This document shows positions 1 to 10,783 of a stretch of DNA of 64,000 nt, piece by piece (within the stretch, counting starts at the first letter, position 1; each line of letters opens with the position of its first letter). This DNA comes from Strigops habroptila (Eukaryota > Chordata > Aves > Psittaciformes > Psittacidae): assembly GCF_004027225.2 (NCBI RefSeq), contig NC_044301.2:27425234-27489233 (forward strand). Direction: 5' to 3'. The notes under the pieces are model-generated. The model was given only the letters and a program-made list of their open reading frames with translations. It had not been told where the DNA came from and made no database searches. Both the position numbers and the translations under genes were made by a program.

Positions 1-299
1 ATCGGCGGGCAGTTACCCGGAAGGCCCAGATCACCGCTCGGGTCAGGCTCGGTGTCGGTCGGCGGGTGGTGAGCAATTGTATCCTCTCCCCTTGTTATTT
101 CACTAATCATTATTATCATCGGTGGTAGCAGTAGTGGTTTTGTATTATACCTTAGTTGCGGGACTGCTCTTATCTCAACCCGTGGGAGTTACATTCTTCC
201 GATTCTCCTCCCCATCCCTCCGGGAGTGGGGGGAGGAAGGGGGGGAGTGAGCGAGCGGCTGTGTGGTTCTGAGTTACCGGCTGGGCTCAAACCACGACA
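1..299 (+). mobile_element. ERVL-type LTR, 3' part
   Basis: Matches the right-hand half of the plus-strand LTRs at 13184 and 15091: GAGCAATTGTAT, the Pro/G-rich GGGGGGAGTGAGCGAGCGG tract, and the end ...AAACCACGACA at 299. The left part lies outside the window. It abuts an opposite-orientation LTR piece at 300. Confidence 0.85.
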
Positions 300-475
300 C
301 CCTCCTCCCTGGCAGAGCATGAGACTGAAAAGTCCTTGGTCGGAGTAAGCATTACTTAGCAACAACTACAAACATCGGTGTGTTATCAGCACTGTTCTCA
401 GGCTAAAGTGGAAACACAGCACTGCACCAGCTGCTAGGAAGGAGAAAACTAATTGCTGTAGCTGAACCCAGGACA
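300..475 (-). mobile_element. ERVL-type LTR fragment (probable 3' LTR of the following remnant)
   Basis: Corresponds to the part of the minus-orientation LTR from CCCTCCTCCCTGGCAGAGC to the terminal GAACCCAGGACA. It is followed at once by ERVL 3' internal sequence, as a 3' LTR of a minus-strand provirus should be. Confidence 0.8.
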
Positions 476-1757
476 GTATTCACCCCTTATTCCATACCAT
501 TCACGTTCTGCTCAGATCCCACATTTTTCAATATACCATCACTTTTAATCTCATATATATATATATATACACAAAAAGAGAGAGATATCATTCCTTAGTC
601 CATGGACCATCCCTATAAAGTTGCTAAATTCATTCAGTCCATGATGTCAGGCTCCATGTCTTGTAATGGTCTTTCAGGGCAGGAGGGACAGTGTGTAGTG
701 TTGGGTTGTTGCCTGCTGATGACACCGCTGAACTCGTCTGGTCACTGCTGAGCTCGTCTGGTTTCATCAAAATTCATTCCTTGTTGGGGTGATGATTGGA
801 GGGAATTCGGGGCCAGTCACTGGTGACCTGAGGACAGTTCTGCTGCTGCTGTCGGCTTTTCCCATGCTTTCATTCTCCGGTGATGATCATGACAGCACGT
901 ATCTTTTTTTCAAAGGCCAGAGTGGCGGAGATGGGCATCTAGCTGATGGGCTATGGAAGTGTTATATAGCAGGCAACAGCATACAACTGTGTTCATTGGC
1001 TGTTTTCCCCCAAAATGAAATCCCCTTGAGGTACACATCGGACTTCCCCATCTTCCCGCATTACCCGCCAAGTATATCCAGGTCCCTGAGCAAAAGCAAC
1101 CCCACAAGTGGGTTTGCCTTTACCTGAAGCAGGAATAACCCAGACTGTCTTCCCCAACAAATTCTTTATGTGCACCACAGGAACTTTATCCCCCTCTAGA
1201 GTATGTAAAAGTTCTGATTGGGCTGGGCCAGCCCTGTTGGCAGATCCCCTGGTGTTGACCAACCAGGTGGCTTTTGTCTAATTGTGTATCCCAGTGTCCC
1301 ACCACCCATTGCTCTCAGTGTAGTTTTTAACAGCCCATCGTACGGTTCGATTTTCCCAGAGGCTGGTGCATGGTAGGGGATGTGATATACCCACTCAATG
1401 CCATGCTCTTTGGCCCAAGTGTCTATGAGGTTGTTCCGGAAATGAGTCCCATTGTCTGACTCAATTCTCTCTGGGGTGCCGTGTCGCCACAAGACTTGTT
1501 TCTCAAGGCCCAGGATAGTGTTCCGGGCAGTGGCGTGGGACACAGCGTATGTTTCCAGCCATCCGGTGATTGCTTCCACCATGGTAAGCACATAGCGCTT
1601 GCCTTGGCGGGTCGGTGGGAGCGTGATAGAGTCAATCTGCCAGGCCTCCCCATACTTGTACTTCAGCCATCATCCTCCATACCAGAGAGGCTTTAACCAC
1701 TTGGCTTGCTTAAGTGCGGCACATTTCACATTTGTGAATAACCTGGCCTTGATGGGT
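476..1757 (-). pseudogene. ERVL 3' internal region with broken integrase
   Basis: 476-990 is noncoding sequence between pol and the 3' LTR; the same sequence recurs at 53836-54030 and includes a short AT dinucleotide run at 553-569. From 1757 to 993 the minus strand encodes the integrase core and C-terminal part in two overlapping frames (1196-1591, then 993-1262), so a frameshift is present. Core-domain landmarks are visible: an Asp in ESDNGTHF and a Glu in ASGKIE. The integrase inserts viral DNA in the nucleus. The element stops at about 1757 against an older CR1 and has no pol upstream, so it is a dead remnant. Confidence 0.8.
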
Positions 1758-1945
1758 AGTGTACAAGGACATGAGAAGGTCATACAGTCTGCTATTGAAA
1801 GACATTGTAAGGGCAATGCAATTCATCAGGCATGGTCGACATGGGTTCACAAAGGAAAAGTCCTAACTAATTTGATAGCTTTCGCTGATAAGGTTTCCCA
1901 CCTGGTGTATGAATGTAAGGTCGTGGACGTACTTTTTTGGATTTT
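1758..1945 (+). mobile_element. Old CR1 ORF2 fragment, left half of the ERVL target
   Basis: RT-region sequence of an older CR1 subfamily (GGTTCACAAAGG, then GATAGCTTTCGCTGATAAGG), similar to 44273-44775. It ends TTTTTTGGATTTT, and the same CR1 continues at 13082 with ATTTTAGAAAGGC, so the minus-strand ERVL inserted here with ATTTT duplicated. Confidence 0.75.
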
Positions 1946-2169
1946 TGTCGTGGTTTAACCCCAGCCAGTATCTCGGAACCAGCACATCCGCTCGCTCACT
2001 CCCCCCCTTCTTCCTCCCCCTGCTCCCAGAGGGATGAGGAGGAGAATCAGAAGAATGTGACTCCCACGGGTTGAGATAAGAGCAGTCCGGTAACGAAGGT
2101 ATAATACAAAACCACTACTACTACCACCAACAATAATAATAATAAGGGAAATAACAAGGGGAGAGGATA
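1946..2169 (-). mobile_element. Truncated 3' LTR of the ERVL provirus
   Basis: Begins with TGTCGTGGTTTAACCCCAGC and follows the minus-orientation LTR through the AATAATAATAAT region to GAGAGGATA, where it breaks into CR1 sequence. Confidence 0.8.
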
Positions 2170-4772
2170 TTAGGTTACAGGCTGTGTAGAAAAGACAGGC
2201 CAGGCAGATGGGGAGGGGGAGTAGCTATTTATGTCAGTGACGGGCTGGAGAGTATGGAACTCTGTCTGGGGATGGGTGATTGGTTAACAGAGTGTTTGTG
2301 GGTCAGGATCAAAGGGAGAACAGCAATGGGGGACATTACGGTGGGAATCTGTTACAGGCCGCCTGGTCAAGAGGACTCTGTGGATGAAGAGCTCTACAGA
2401 CAGATAGGAGTAGCCTCACGCTCACAGGCCCTTGTCCTCATGGGGGACTTCAACCATCCTGACATCTATTGGAGGGATGGTACGGCCCGGCAGAAGCAAT
2501 CCAGGAGGTTCCTCGATTGTGTGGAAGACAACTTCCTCTTTCAAGCAATAGAGGAGCCGACAAGGAGAGGTGCCATGCTGGACCTCGTGCTCACCAACAG
2601 GGAGGGACTGGTTGGAAATGTGACACTCCAGGGCAGCCTTGGCTGTAGTGATCACGAGATGGTTGAGCTTGAGATCCTCAGGACAGTGAGAAGAGCATGC
2701 AGCAAGCTCACTGCCCTAGACTTCAAGAGAGCAGATTTTGGCCTCTTCAGGAACCTGCTTAGTAAGGTTTCATGGGATATAGCCCTAGAGGGCAGGGGGG
2801 CCCAAGACTGCTGGTTGATATTCAAGGATCACCTGCTACATGCTCAGGAGTGTTGCATCCCGACTAGAAGAAAGTGCAGCAGGAGGGCCAGGAGACCTCC
2901 ATGGATGGACAAGGAGCTGCTGAGGAAAATTAGAGGGAAAAAAGAAGCTTATAGAAGGTGGAAGCGAGGACAGGCGGCCTGGGAAGAAAATAGGAGCATT
3001 GTCCAGGAAGCTAGGGACCAGGTTAGGAAAGCTAAGGCCCAGCTAGAATTAAGTTTGGCAAGGGATGTGAAAGATAACAGGAAAGGATTCTATAGATAGG
3101 TAGCAAATAAAAGACAGACGTGGGCCCTCTCCAGAAGCTATCAAGAGAACTGGCTACCATGGATTTGGAGAAGGCTGAGGTTTTCAATGACTTCTTTGCC
3201 TCAGTCTTCACTTGCAATTGCTCTGACCGCACCGCCCGAGTCTTGGAAGGCAGATGCAGGGACTGTGAGAATGAAGACCTTAGGCCCACTGTAGGAGAGG
3301 ATCAGGTTTGAGACCATCGTAAGAACCTGAACGTGCACAAGTCCACGGGACCTGATGAAATCCATCCACGGGTCCTGAAGGAGTGGCAAATGAAGTTGCT
3401 AAACCACTGTCCACCATATTTGAAAAATCGTGGCAGTCAGGTGAAGTTCCTGATGACTGGAAGAAGGGTAATATAACCCCCATTTTCAAGAAGGGGAAGG
3501 TGGAAGACCCAGGGAACTACAGACCAGTCAGCCTCATCTCTGTGCCTGGCAAAATGTTGGAGCACTTTCTCCTGGAAAGCATGCTAAGGCACATGAAAAA
3601 CAATGAGGTGGTTGGTGACAGCCAACATGGCTTCACTAAGGGGAAATCCTGCCTGACCAATTCGGTGGCCTTCTATGATGGAGCCACGGAACTGATGGAC
3701 AGGGGCAGAGCAGTTGACGTCATCTACCTGGACTTGTGCAAAGTGTTCAACACTGTCCCACACAACATCCTTGTCTCTAAATTGGAGAGGCATCAATTTG
3801 ATAGATGGACCACTCAGTGGATAAAGAACTGGCTCAATGGCCACACGCAAAGAGTTGTGGTAAATGGCTCGATGTCCAGTTGGAAAACAGTAACAAGTGG
3901 TGTCCCTCAGGGATCGGTGTTGGGACCGGTCCTGTTCAACATCTTTGTCGGCGACATGGGCAGTGGGATTGAGTGCACCCTCAGCAAGTTTGCTGACGAC
4001 ACCAAGCTGTGTGGTTCGGTTGATACGCTGGAGGGAAGGGATGCCATCCAGAGGGACCTTGACACGCTTGAGAGGTGGGCCGATGCCAACCTTATGAAGT
4101 TTAACCAAGCCAAGTGCAAGGTCCTACACCTGGGTCGGGGCAATCCCAGGCACTGCTACAGGATGGGCAGAGAAGACATTCAGAGCAGCCCTGCGGAGAA
4201 GGACTTGGGGGTGTTGGTTGACGAGAAGCTTAACATGAGCCAGCAGTGTGCGCTTGGAGCCCAGAAAGCCAACCGTATCCTGGGCTGCATCAAAAGAAGC
4301 GTGACCATCAGGTCAAAGGAGGTGATCCTGCCCCTCTACTCTGCTCTTGTGAGACCTCACTTGGAGTACTGCGTACAGTTCTGGTGTCCTCAACATAAAA
4401 AGGACATGGAGCTGTTGGAGCGAGTCCAGAGGAGGGCCACGAGGATGATAAGAGGGCTGGAGCACCTCCCGTATGAAGAGAGGCTGAGAAAGTTGGGGCT
4501 GTTCAGCCTGGAGAAGAGAAGGCTATGTGGAGACCTCCTAGCAGCCTTCCAGTATCTGAAGGGGGTCTACAAGGATGCTGGGGAGGGACTCTTCCTTAGG
4601 GACTGTAGTGGTAGGACAAGGGGTAATGGCTTCAAACTTAAACAGGGGAAGTTTAGATATAAGGAAGAAGTTCTTTACAGTTAGGGTGGTGAAGCACTGG
4701 AATGGGTTGCCCAGGGAGGTTGTGGATGCTCCATCCCTGGCGGTGTTCAAGGACAGGTTGGACAGAGCCTTG
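2170..4772 (+). pseudogene. CR1 LINE ORF2 (endonuclease-RT), truncated at both ends
   Basis: ORF2 of CR1 nicks target DNA and copies the LINE RNA in the nucleus. The first frame (2254-3099) holds the endonuclease half with [11 protein letters not shown] and [10 protein letters not shown] motifs and ends at TAG 3097-3099. RT resumes around 3120 and runs as one frame from 3383 to 4684, with [18 protein letters not shown] and the catalytic FADDTK. A 5-bp deletion relative to the copy at 24150 (GTTAG lost near 4655) shifts the frame and ends it at 4684. The 3' tail is missing; the break at about 4772 joins ERVL integrase. Not functional. Confidence 0.9.
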
Positions 4773-5636
4773 GTGGTTGCTTCCACCATGGTAAGCACAC
4801 AGCACTTGCCTTGGCGGGTCGGTGGGAGTGTGATATAATCAGTCTGCCAGGCCTGCCCGTATTTGTCCTTCAGCTATCGTCCTCCACACCAGAGAGGCTT
4901 TAACTGTTTGGCTTGCTTAATTGCAGCATGTTTCACATTCGTGAATAACCTGGGCTATAGTGTCCACTGCTAAGTCCACCCCTCGATCACGAGCCCATCT
5001 ATATGTTGCGTCTCTGCCTTGGTGGCCTGAGGTGTCGTGGGCCCACCGGGCTAAAAATAATTCACCCTTATGTTGCCAATCTAAGTCCATCTGAGCCACT
5101 TCAATCTTAGCAGCTTTATCCACTTGCTGGTTGTTCTGGTGTTCCTCAGTGGCCCGACTTTTGGGTACATGAGCATCTACGTGGCGTACCTTCACCACCA
5201 GGTTCTGCACCCGGGCAGCGATATCTTGCCACAGTGCAGCAGCCCAGATGGGTTTACTTCTGCGTTGCCGGTTACTCTGCTTCCATTGCTTCAATCACCC
5301 CCACAGGGCATTTGCCACCATCCATGAGTCAGTATAGAGATAAAGTACTGGCCATTTTTCTCGTTCAGCAATGTCCAAGGCCAGCTGGATGGCTTTCACC
5401 TCTGCAAACTGACAAGATTCACCCTCTCCCTCAGCAGTTTCTGCACCTTGTCCCAGGGGACTCCACACAGCTGCCTTCCATCTCCGATGCTTTCCCACAA
5501 TAGGGTAGGACCCATCAGTAAACAAGGCGCATTGCTTTTCACTCTCTGACAGTTCATTATACGGTGGGGCCTCTTCAGCACGCATCACCTCCTCCTCTGG
5601 TGACATCCCAAAATCATTGCCCTCTGGCCAGTCCAT
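4773..5636 (-). pseudogene. ERVL RNase H and start of integrase, broken
   Basis: The minus strand from 5636 encodes RNase H (LFTDGS near its start, later YTDSW), which removes RNA from the RNA-DNA hybrid during reverse transcription. It continues into the His/Cys zinc-binding head of integrase (GHQGRDATYRW, HECETC) around 4930-5010. A TGA at 5295-5297 splits it; the duplicate at 43608-44272 reads Trp there. The integrase stops at the CR1 junction, so the catalytic core is missing from this element. Confidence 0.82.
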
Positions 5637-5681
5637 GATGACTTCTAGAATTCCTGGATGACTGGGATTTCCTATTTGAGC

Positions 5682-7355
5682 TCATTGTGTAATTAGTGCG
5701 GCCCACTTACTCCATGTAGCATCGGTTGCATGATAGGTAGAGGAGACCCTGCCTTTGAACAGCCAGCCCAGCACAGGCAACCGGGCTGCCAGGAGGAGCT
5801 GTGCTTCGTTTCCAATCACTTCTGAAGCAGCGCAAAATTCTTCATAGGCTGCCAGTATCTCTTTTTCAGTGGGAATGTAGCTGGCCTCGGATCCTCTGTA
5901 TCCCCGACTCCAAAAGCCAAGGGGTCGACCTCGAGTCTCCCCTAGAGCTTTCTGCCAGAGGCTCCAGGCAGGACCATTCTCCCCGGCTGCACTATAGAGC
6001 ACATTTTGCATATCTTGCCCAGTCCGGACTGGTCCAAGGGCTGCTGCATGAACTCTCTCTCGTTTAATTTGCTCAAAGGCTTGTTGTTGCTCAGGGCCCC
6101 ATTTGAAATCATTCTTCTTCCGGGTCGCGTGATAGAGAGGGCTTACAATCAGGCTGTAATTTGGGATGTGCATTCTCCAGAACCCCACAACACCTAAGAA
6201 AGCTTGTGTTTCTTTCTTGTTAGTTGGTGGAGACATTGCTGTTATCTTGTTGATCACGTCTGTGGGCATCTGGCGACGTCCATCTTGCCATTTTATTCCC
6301 AAAAATTGAATGTCCTGTGCAGATCCCTTGACCTTACTCTGTTTTATGGCAAAACCAGCCTTGAGCAGGATTTGGATTATTTTCCTCCCTTTCTCAAAAA
6401 CTTCTTCTGCTGTATCGCCCCACACGATAATGTCATCAATGTATTGCAGGTGTTCTGGAGCTTGCCCCTGTTCCAGTGCAGTCTGGATCAATCCATGGCA
6501 GATGGTAGGGCTGTGTTTCCACCCCTGGGGCAGTCGGTTCCAAGTGTACTGGACGCCCCTCCAAGTCAAAGCAAACTGCGGCCTGCATTCTGCTGCCAAA
6601 GGGATTGAGAAAAATGCATTGGCAATATCACTTGTGGCATCCCACTTGGCTGCCTTTGACTCCAGTTCATATTGAAGTTCTAGCATGTCCGGTACGGCAG
6701 CACTCAATGGTGGTGTGACTTCGTTCAGGCCACGATAGTGTACTGTTAGTCTCCACTCTCCATGAGACTTTTGCACTGGCCATATGGGGCTATTAAAGGG
6801 TGAGGGAGTCCTGCTGATCACTCCTTGGCTCTCCAGTCTGCGGATCAGCTTATGGATGGGAATCAGGGAGTCTCGGTTGGTGCGATATTGCCGCCGGTGC
6901 ACTGTTGTGGTCGCAATTGGCACTTGTTGTTCTTCGACCTTCAGCAACCCCACAACAGAAGGATCCTCTGAGAGACTGGGCAAGGGGGACAGCTGCTTAA
7001 TTTCCTCTGTTTCCAAGGCAGCAATACCAAAAGCCAATCGATACCCTTTTGGGTCCTTGAAATACCCTCTCCTGAGATAGTCTACGCCAAGGATGCATGG
7101 ATCCCCTGGACCAGTTACAGTGGGGTGCTTTTGCCACTTCCTCCCAGTCAGGCTGATTTCAGCCTCCAGTACAGTCAACTCTTGGGATCCTCCTGTCCCT
7201 CCAGAAATATAAATGGGTTTCACCCCTTGATACCTTGATGGCATCAGGGTACACTGTGCACCGGTATCTACTAGAGCCTTATACTCCTGTGGGACTGATG
7301 TGCCAGGCCATCTGATCCACACAGTCCAGTAAACCCGATTGTCCCTCTCCTCCAC
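5682..7355 (-). CDS. ERVL protease-reverse transcriptase reading frame (557 codons)
   Basis: Longest ERVL frame in the window. An aspartic protease active site VDTGAQ lies at residues 29-34; the protease cuts the viral polyproteins. RT begins near residue 190, with a first-Asp segment (SDIANAFF, about 241) and YIDD at 305-308, then the thumb and connection with FLGVVGFWRMHIPNYS. The frame ends with TGA at 5682-5684, just before RNase H, which lies in the same frame. The plus-strand copy has TGA at the same codon. I start at Met 7355; an upstream gag-pol shift or suppression is possible but not visible. A gene of a dead provirus. Confidence 0.82.
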   Translation of the reverse strand: MEERDNRVYWTVWIRWPGTSVPQEYKALVDTGAQCTLMPSRYQGVKPIYISGGTGGSQELTVLEAEISLTGRKWQKHPTVTGPGDPCILGVDYLRRGYFKDPKGYRLAFGIAALETEEIKQLSPLPSLSEDPSVVGLLKVEEQQVPIATTTVHRRQYRTNRDSLIPIHKLIRRLESQGVISRTPSPFNSPIWPVQKSHGEWRLTVHYRGLNEVTPPLSAAVPDMLELQYELESKAAKWDATSDIANAFFSIPLAAECRPQFALTWRGVQYTWNRLPQGWKHSPTICHGLIQTALEQGQAPEHLQYIDDIIVWGDTAEEVFEKGRKIIQILLKAGFAIKQSKVKGSAQDIQFLGIKWQDGRRQMPTDVINKITAMSPPTNKKETQAFLGVVGFWRMHIPNYSLIVSPLYHATRKKNDFKWGPEQQQAFEQIKRERVHAAALGPVRTGQDMQNVLYSAAGENGPAWSLWQKALGETRGRPLGFWSRGYRGSEASYIPTEKEILAAYEEFCAASEVIGNEAQLLLAARLPVLGWLFKGRVSSTYHATDATWSKWAALITQ

Positions 7356-7376
7356 CTGGCTGGAGGCAGGGCCCCT

Positions 7377-8510
7377 CTAATAGTGATCACAAGATTGTCC
7401 ACTTATGTCTTGTAGAAAGGGATTAGTATTCCTTATCACAGGAGCTGGAGTAAAATCAGCTCTTCCACTCCATCTAGGAAACTGCTCACCAGAGACTGAA
7501 GCAGCACCTTTCCTGGGAGGATCATCCTTGACTGCTGTTCTCCTCTTCAGTTCACGCACCCATTGCTCCAGAACTGAGGTAGGTTTTCCATCCCACTTTC
7601 TCATGTCTTCTCCGTGATCCCGCAAGTAAAACCATAGGGTGTACCGTGGCATGTACCTCCTATATTTTCTCTCTTGAGCAGTACGGCTTCTTCTGTTAAT
7701 AGTTGAGATGTGTCGGTACACGTGGGGAGCTGGATAGATCGGATATATCGTCTCTCAATTGTTTGAACTCCTGGGACAGATTTTCCACAGCTGAAATGAG
7801 GAAGGGGTGAGATTGTCTTCGAACTCTTGGAGTTGATGAGTCACTTCATCCACTGTTGGTGGTGCATGTCATTCCAGGTCATTGATGCCAATGAGTGGGC
7901 ATATGATGATGGTGCACTCTGTGTAAGTTTCCGCCACATGGGTTGTGTACATTCAACTTCATCTGGATCTACGGATGCATTCCCAGCATCCGGCCTACGA
8001 TAGATCATCTCTAGAATGGCTGATTCCCTCAGGGACTGGATGCCTTTCTCTATCGTGGTCCAGTTGGCTGAGCGACTCATAACATCATCCTTGTAGGGAA
8101 ACCTTTCCTTCACAGGTGCCAAGAGCCACCTCCAAAGGCTGAGGGCTCATTTCTCTCTTGCAATTGCTTTGTCGATTCCTCCTTCCCTAGCAAGTGATCC
8201 CAGCTGCTTGGCTTCCCTACCTTCTAGTTCGTGACCGTCGGCCCCATTGTCCCAGCATCGGAGAAACCAGGTGACGATGTGCTCCCCTGGAAGACGGGTG
8301 AAATCTTTTGCGTATTCTGCAGCTTGTTCAAGGTCCGTGGTCGAGAAGTCACCTCTTCTTTTTCTTCCTTTTCCTCTGATCCATGTAGTATTTACTCTTG
8401 ATCAGATGCTGTCCCCTGTAGTAAGTGCTTTGGGTCTTCATCTTCACTGCAGGGGTTGCTCTTTGTGCCTCTCGTTTGCTTTTCCCCTTTCTTACAGGGG
8501 CAACCGATAT
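7377..8510 (-). pseudogene. ERVL gag, C-terminal two thirds, broken
   Basis: Gag builds the viral core. The minus strand from 8510 to 7377 is collinear with the gag of the 15091-19029 provirus (16970-18090) but is cut into short frames (7841-8122, 7377-7721) by shifts and stops. Recognisable parts are the WTTIEKGIQSLRESAI block and the terminal FLQDISG just before protease. No CCHC zinc knuckle is visible, as is usual for spuma-like Gag. The gene continues at 10141 beyond a nested CR1. Confidence 0.75.
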
Positions 8511-10140
8511 AGAATCATAGAATCATAGAATCGTAAGGGTTGGAAAGGACCTTAAGATCATCTAGTTCCAACCCCCCTGCCATGGGCAGGGACACCTTGC
8601 CCTAAACCATGTGGCTCAAGGCTCTGTCCAACCTGGCCTTGAACACCGCCAGGGATGGAGCATCCACAACCTCCCTGGGCAACCCATTCCAGTGCTTCAC
8701 CACCCTCACTGTAAAGAACTTCTTCCTTATATCTAATCTAAACTTCCTCTGTTTAAGTTTGAAGCCATTACCCCTTGTCCTACCACTACAGTCCCTAAGG
8801 AAGAGTCCCTCCCCAGCATCCTTGTAGACCCCCTTCAGATACTGGAAGGCTGCTATGAGGTCACCACGCAGCCTTCTCTTCTCCAGGCTGAACAGCCCCA
8901 ACTTTCTCAGCCTGTCTTCATATGGGAGGTGCTCCAGCCCTCTTATCATCCTCGTGGCCCTCCTCTGGACTCGCTCCAACAGCTCCATGTCCTTTTTATG
9001 TTGAGGACACCAGAACTGTACGCAGTACTCCAAGTGGGGTCTCACAAGAGCAGAGTAGAGGGGCAGGATCACCTCCTTCGACCTGCTGGCCACGCTTCTT
9101 TTGATGCAGCCCAGGATACGGTTGGCTTTCTGGGCTGCAAGCGCACACTGCCGGCTCATGTTAAGCTTCTCGTCAACCAACACCCCCAAGTCCTTTTCTG
9201 CAGGGCTGCTCTGAATCTCTTCTCTGCCCAGCCTGTAGCAGTGCCTGGGGTTGCCCCGACCCAGATGTAGGACCTTGCACTTGCCTTGGTTAAACTTCAT
9301 AAGGTTGGCATCGGCCCACCTCACAAGTGTGTCAAGGTCCCTCTGGATGGCATCCCTTCCCTCCAGCGTATCAACCGAACCACACAGCTTGGTGTCGTCG
9401 GCAAACTTGCTGAGGGCGCACTCAATCCCACTGTCCATGTCACCGACAAAGATGTTGAACAGGACCGGTCCCAACACCGATCCCTGAGGGACACCACTCG
9501 TTACAGGTTTCCAACTGGACATCGAGCCATTTACCACAACTCTTTGCGTGCGGCCATCGAGCCAGTTTTTTATCCACCGAGTGGTCCATCTATCAAATTG
9601 ATGTCTCTCCAATTTAGAGACAAGGATGTCGTGCGGGACAGTGTCGAACACTTTGCACAAGTCCAGGTAGATGACATCAACTGCTCTGCCGCTGTCCATC
9701 AGTTCCGTGGCTCCATCATAGAAGGCCACCAAATTGGTCAGGCAGGATTTCCCCTTAGTGAAGCCATGTTGGCTGTCACCAACCACCTCGTTGTTTTTCA
9801 TGTGCCTTAGCATGTTTTCCAGGAGAAACTGCTCCAAGATTTTGCCAGGCACAGAGGTGAGGCTGACTGGTCTGTAGTTCCCCGGGTCTTCCACCTTCCC
9901 CTTCTTGAAAATGGGGGTTATATTACCCTTCTTCCAGTCATCGGGAACTTCACCTGACTGCCAGGATTTTTCGAATATGATGGACAGTGGCTTAGCAACT
10001 TCATTCGCCAGCTCCTTCAGGACCCGTGGATGGATTTCATCAGGTCCCATGGACTTGTGCACGTTCAGGTTCTTAAGATGGTCTCGAACCTGATCCTCTC
10101 CTACAGTGGGCCTAAGGTCTTCGTTCTCACAGTCCCTGCA
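8511..10140 (-). mobile_element. CR1 LINE inserted in ERVL gag
   Basis: The 3' end is at 8511, with the ATAGAATCATAG-type tail; it is 5'-truncated at about 10140. Flanking gag sequence joins almost without loss (GGGGCAACCGATA / TTGCCACAAATTGG) and I see no target duplication, as expected for CR1. Its 3' region reads CCTTGCCCTAAACCATGTGG, the subfamily also seen at 62929. Confidence 0.92.
8602..10062 (-). CDS. CR1 ORF2 reverse transcriptase, uninterrupted C-terminal 486 codons
   Basis: An open RT frame from [19 protein letters not shown] to the natural end ALSHMV and stop, with [31 protein letters not shown] and FADDTKLCG intact. The absence of any stop over 1.46 kb suggests a fairly young copy. 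Without the endonuclease part it cannot move by itself. The Met used as start is simply the first in the truncated frame. Confidence 0.88.
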   Translation of the reverse strand: MHKSMGPDEIHPRVLKELANEVAKPLSIIFEKSWQSGEVPDDWKKGNITPIFKKGKVEDPGNYRPVSLTSVPGKILEQFLLENMLRHMKNNEVVGDSQHGFTKGKSCLTNLVAFYDGATELMDSGRAVDVIYLDLCKVFDTVPHDILVSKLERHQFDRWTTRWIKNWLDGRTQRVVVNGSMSSWKPVTSGVPQGSVLGPVLFNIFVGDMDSGIECALSKFADDTKLCGSVDTLEGRDAIQRDLDTLVRWADANLMKFNQGKCKVLHLGRGNPRHCYRLGREEIQSSPAEKDLGVLVDEKLNMSRQCALAAQKANRILGCIKRSVASRSKEVILPLYSALVRPHLEYCVQFWCPQHKKDMELLERVQRRATRMIRGLEHLPYEDRLRKLGLFSLEKRRLRGDLIAAFQYLKGVYKDAGEGLFLRDCSGRTRGNGFKLKQRKFRLDIRKKFFTVRVVKHWNGLPREVVDAPSLAVFKARLDRALSHMV

Positions 10141-10783
10141 TTTGCCACAAATTGGCCATTTCGTTTAGCTGCATTGTCTATCACTGTGGTTTTAGCAGCT
10201 GCGGTGTCTGCCACTAGGGTTATAATGACTGCAGTGTCTGTTGCCGGGGTTGGTGCTGCTGGTTTTCTTGGGGGTTGAGTAACACCAACACCTGGGTTGT
10301 CTGTTGCTGTTGGGGTTTGAGTAGCTGCTGTGCCTGTCACTGGGGTTTTTGTAGCTGCTGTACTTGGAGTTGGAGTAGCTGTGTTGTCTGTTGCTTTGCC
10401 ATCAGATCCAGAGACATTTTTTTCCCTTTGAAGGTGCTGGATAGCGTTGAGCAGGGCTCTGTAGGCGTAGGCCAAGCCCCAGCACGTTGACAGCGAGTTG
10501 TCCCTCTCTGGTATAACCTCGTTTAAGTGCTTTACTAGTTTTTCCAGTTTTTGCACTTGTTCACTGGTGAAGTTTCAAAGTACTGGAGGGGCCCACTGGC
10601 CTAGATACTTGCCCATACTATCCCACACACCCTGCCACTCATGACTGTCCAGCCTCGGGGAAAATCTCTTGGTGGTCCTCCTATATCGTCGTCTAACCCT
10701 AGACCAGACTTGAACCCGATACTGCTTAACTTTCGAGATCAGACGAAATAGGGTGTTCCCAGGGCGGGATGGCTGTGGGTAAA
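10141..10783 (-). pseudogene. ERVL gag, N-terminal part with Thr/Pro/Ala repeats
   Basis: The minus strand from 10556 encodes KLEKLVKHLNEV, a coiled/helical block (CWGLAYAYRALLNAIQHLQ), then an Ala-Thr-Pro tandem linker (units like AATKTPVTGT) to 10150, where CR1 interrupts. 10557-10783 carries the upstream WQGVWDSM and basic Arg-rich segment (RRRYRR type) found in sister copies. It is interrupted at 10783 by an LTR insertion. Frames are only partly open. Confidence 0.7.

Noticed and set aside
1599..1958. 119-codon plus-strand ORF
   Set aside because: It crosses the junction between antisense integrase and an old CR1; a chance frame.
9286..9810. 174-codon ORF antisense to CR1 reverse transcriptase, repeated at 3584-4108 and 24896-25342
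   Set aside because: It is the reverse complement of the conserved RT core. Its recurrence follows from the CR1 copies themselves, and there is no start context or independent conservation.
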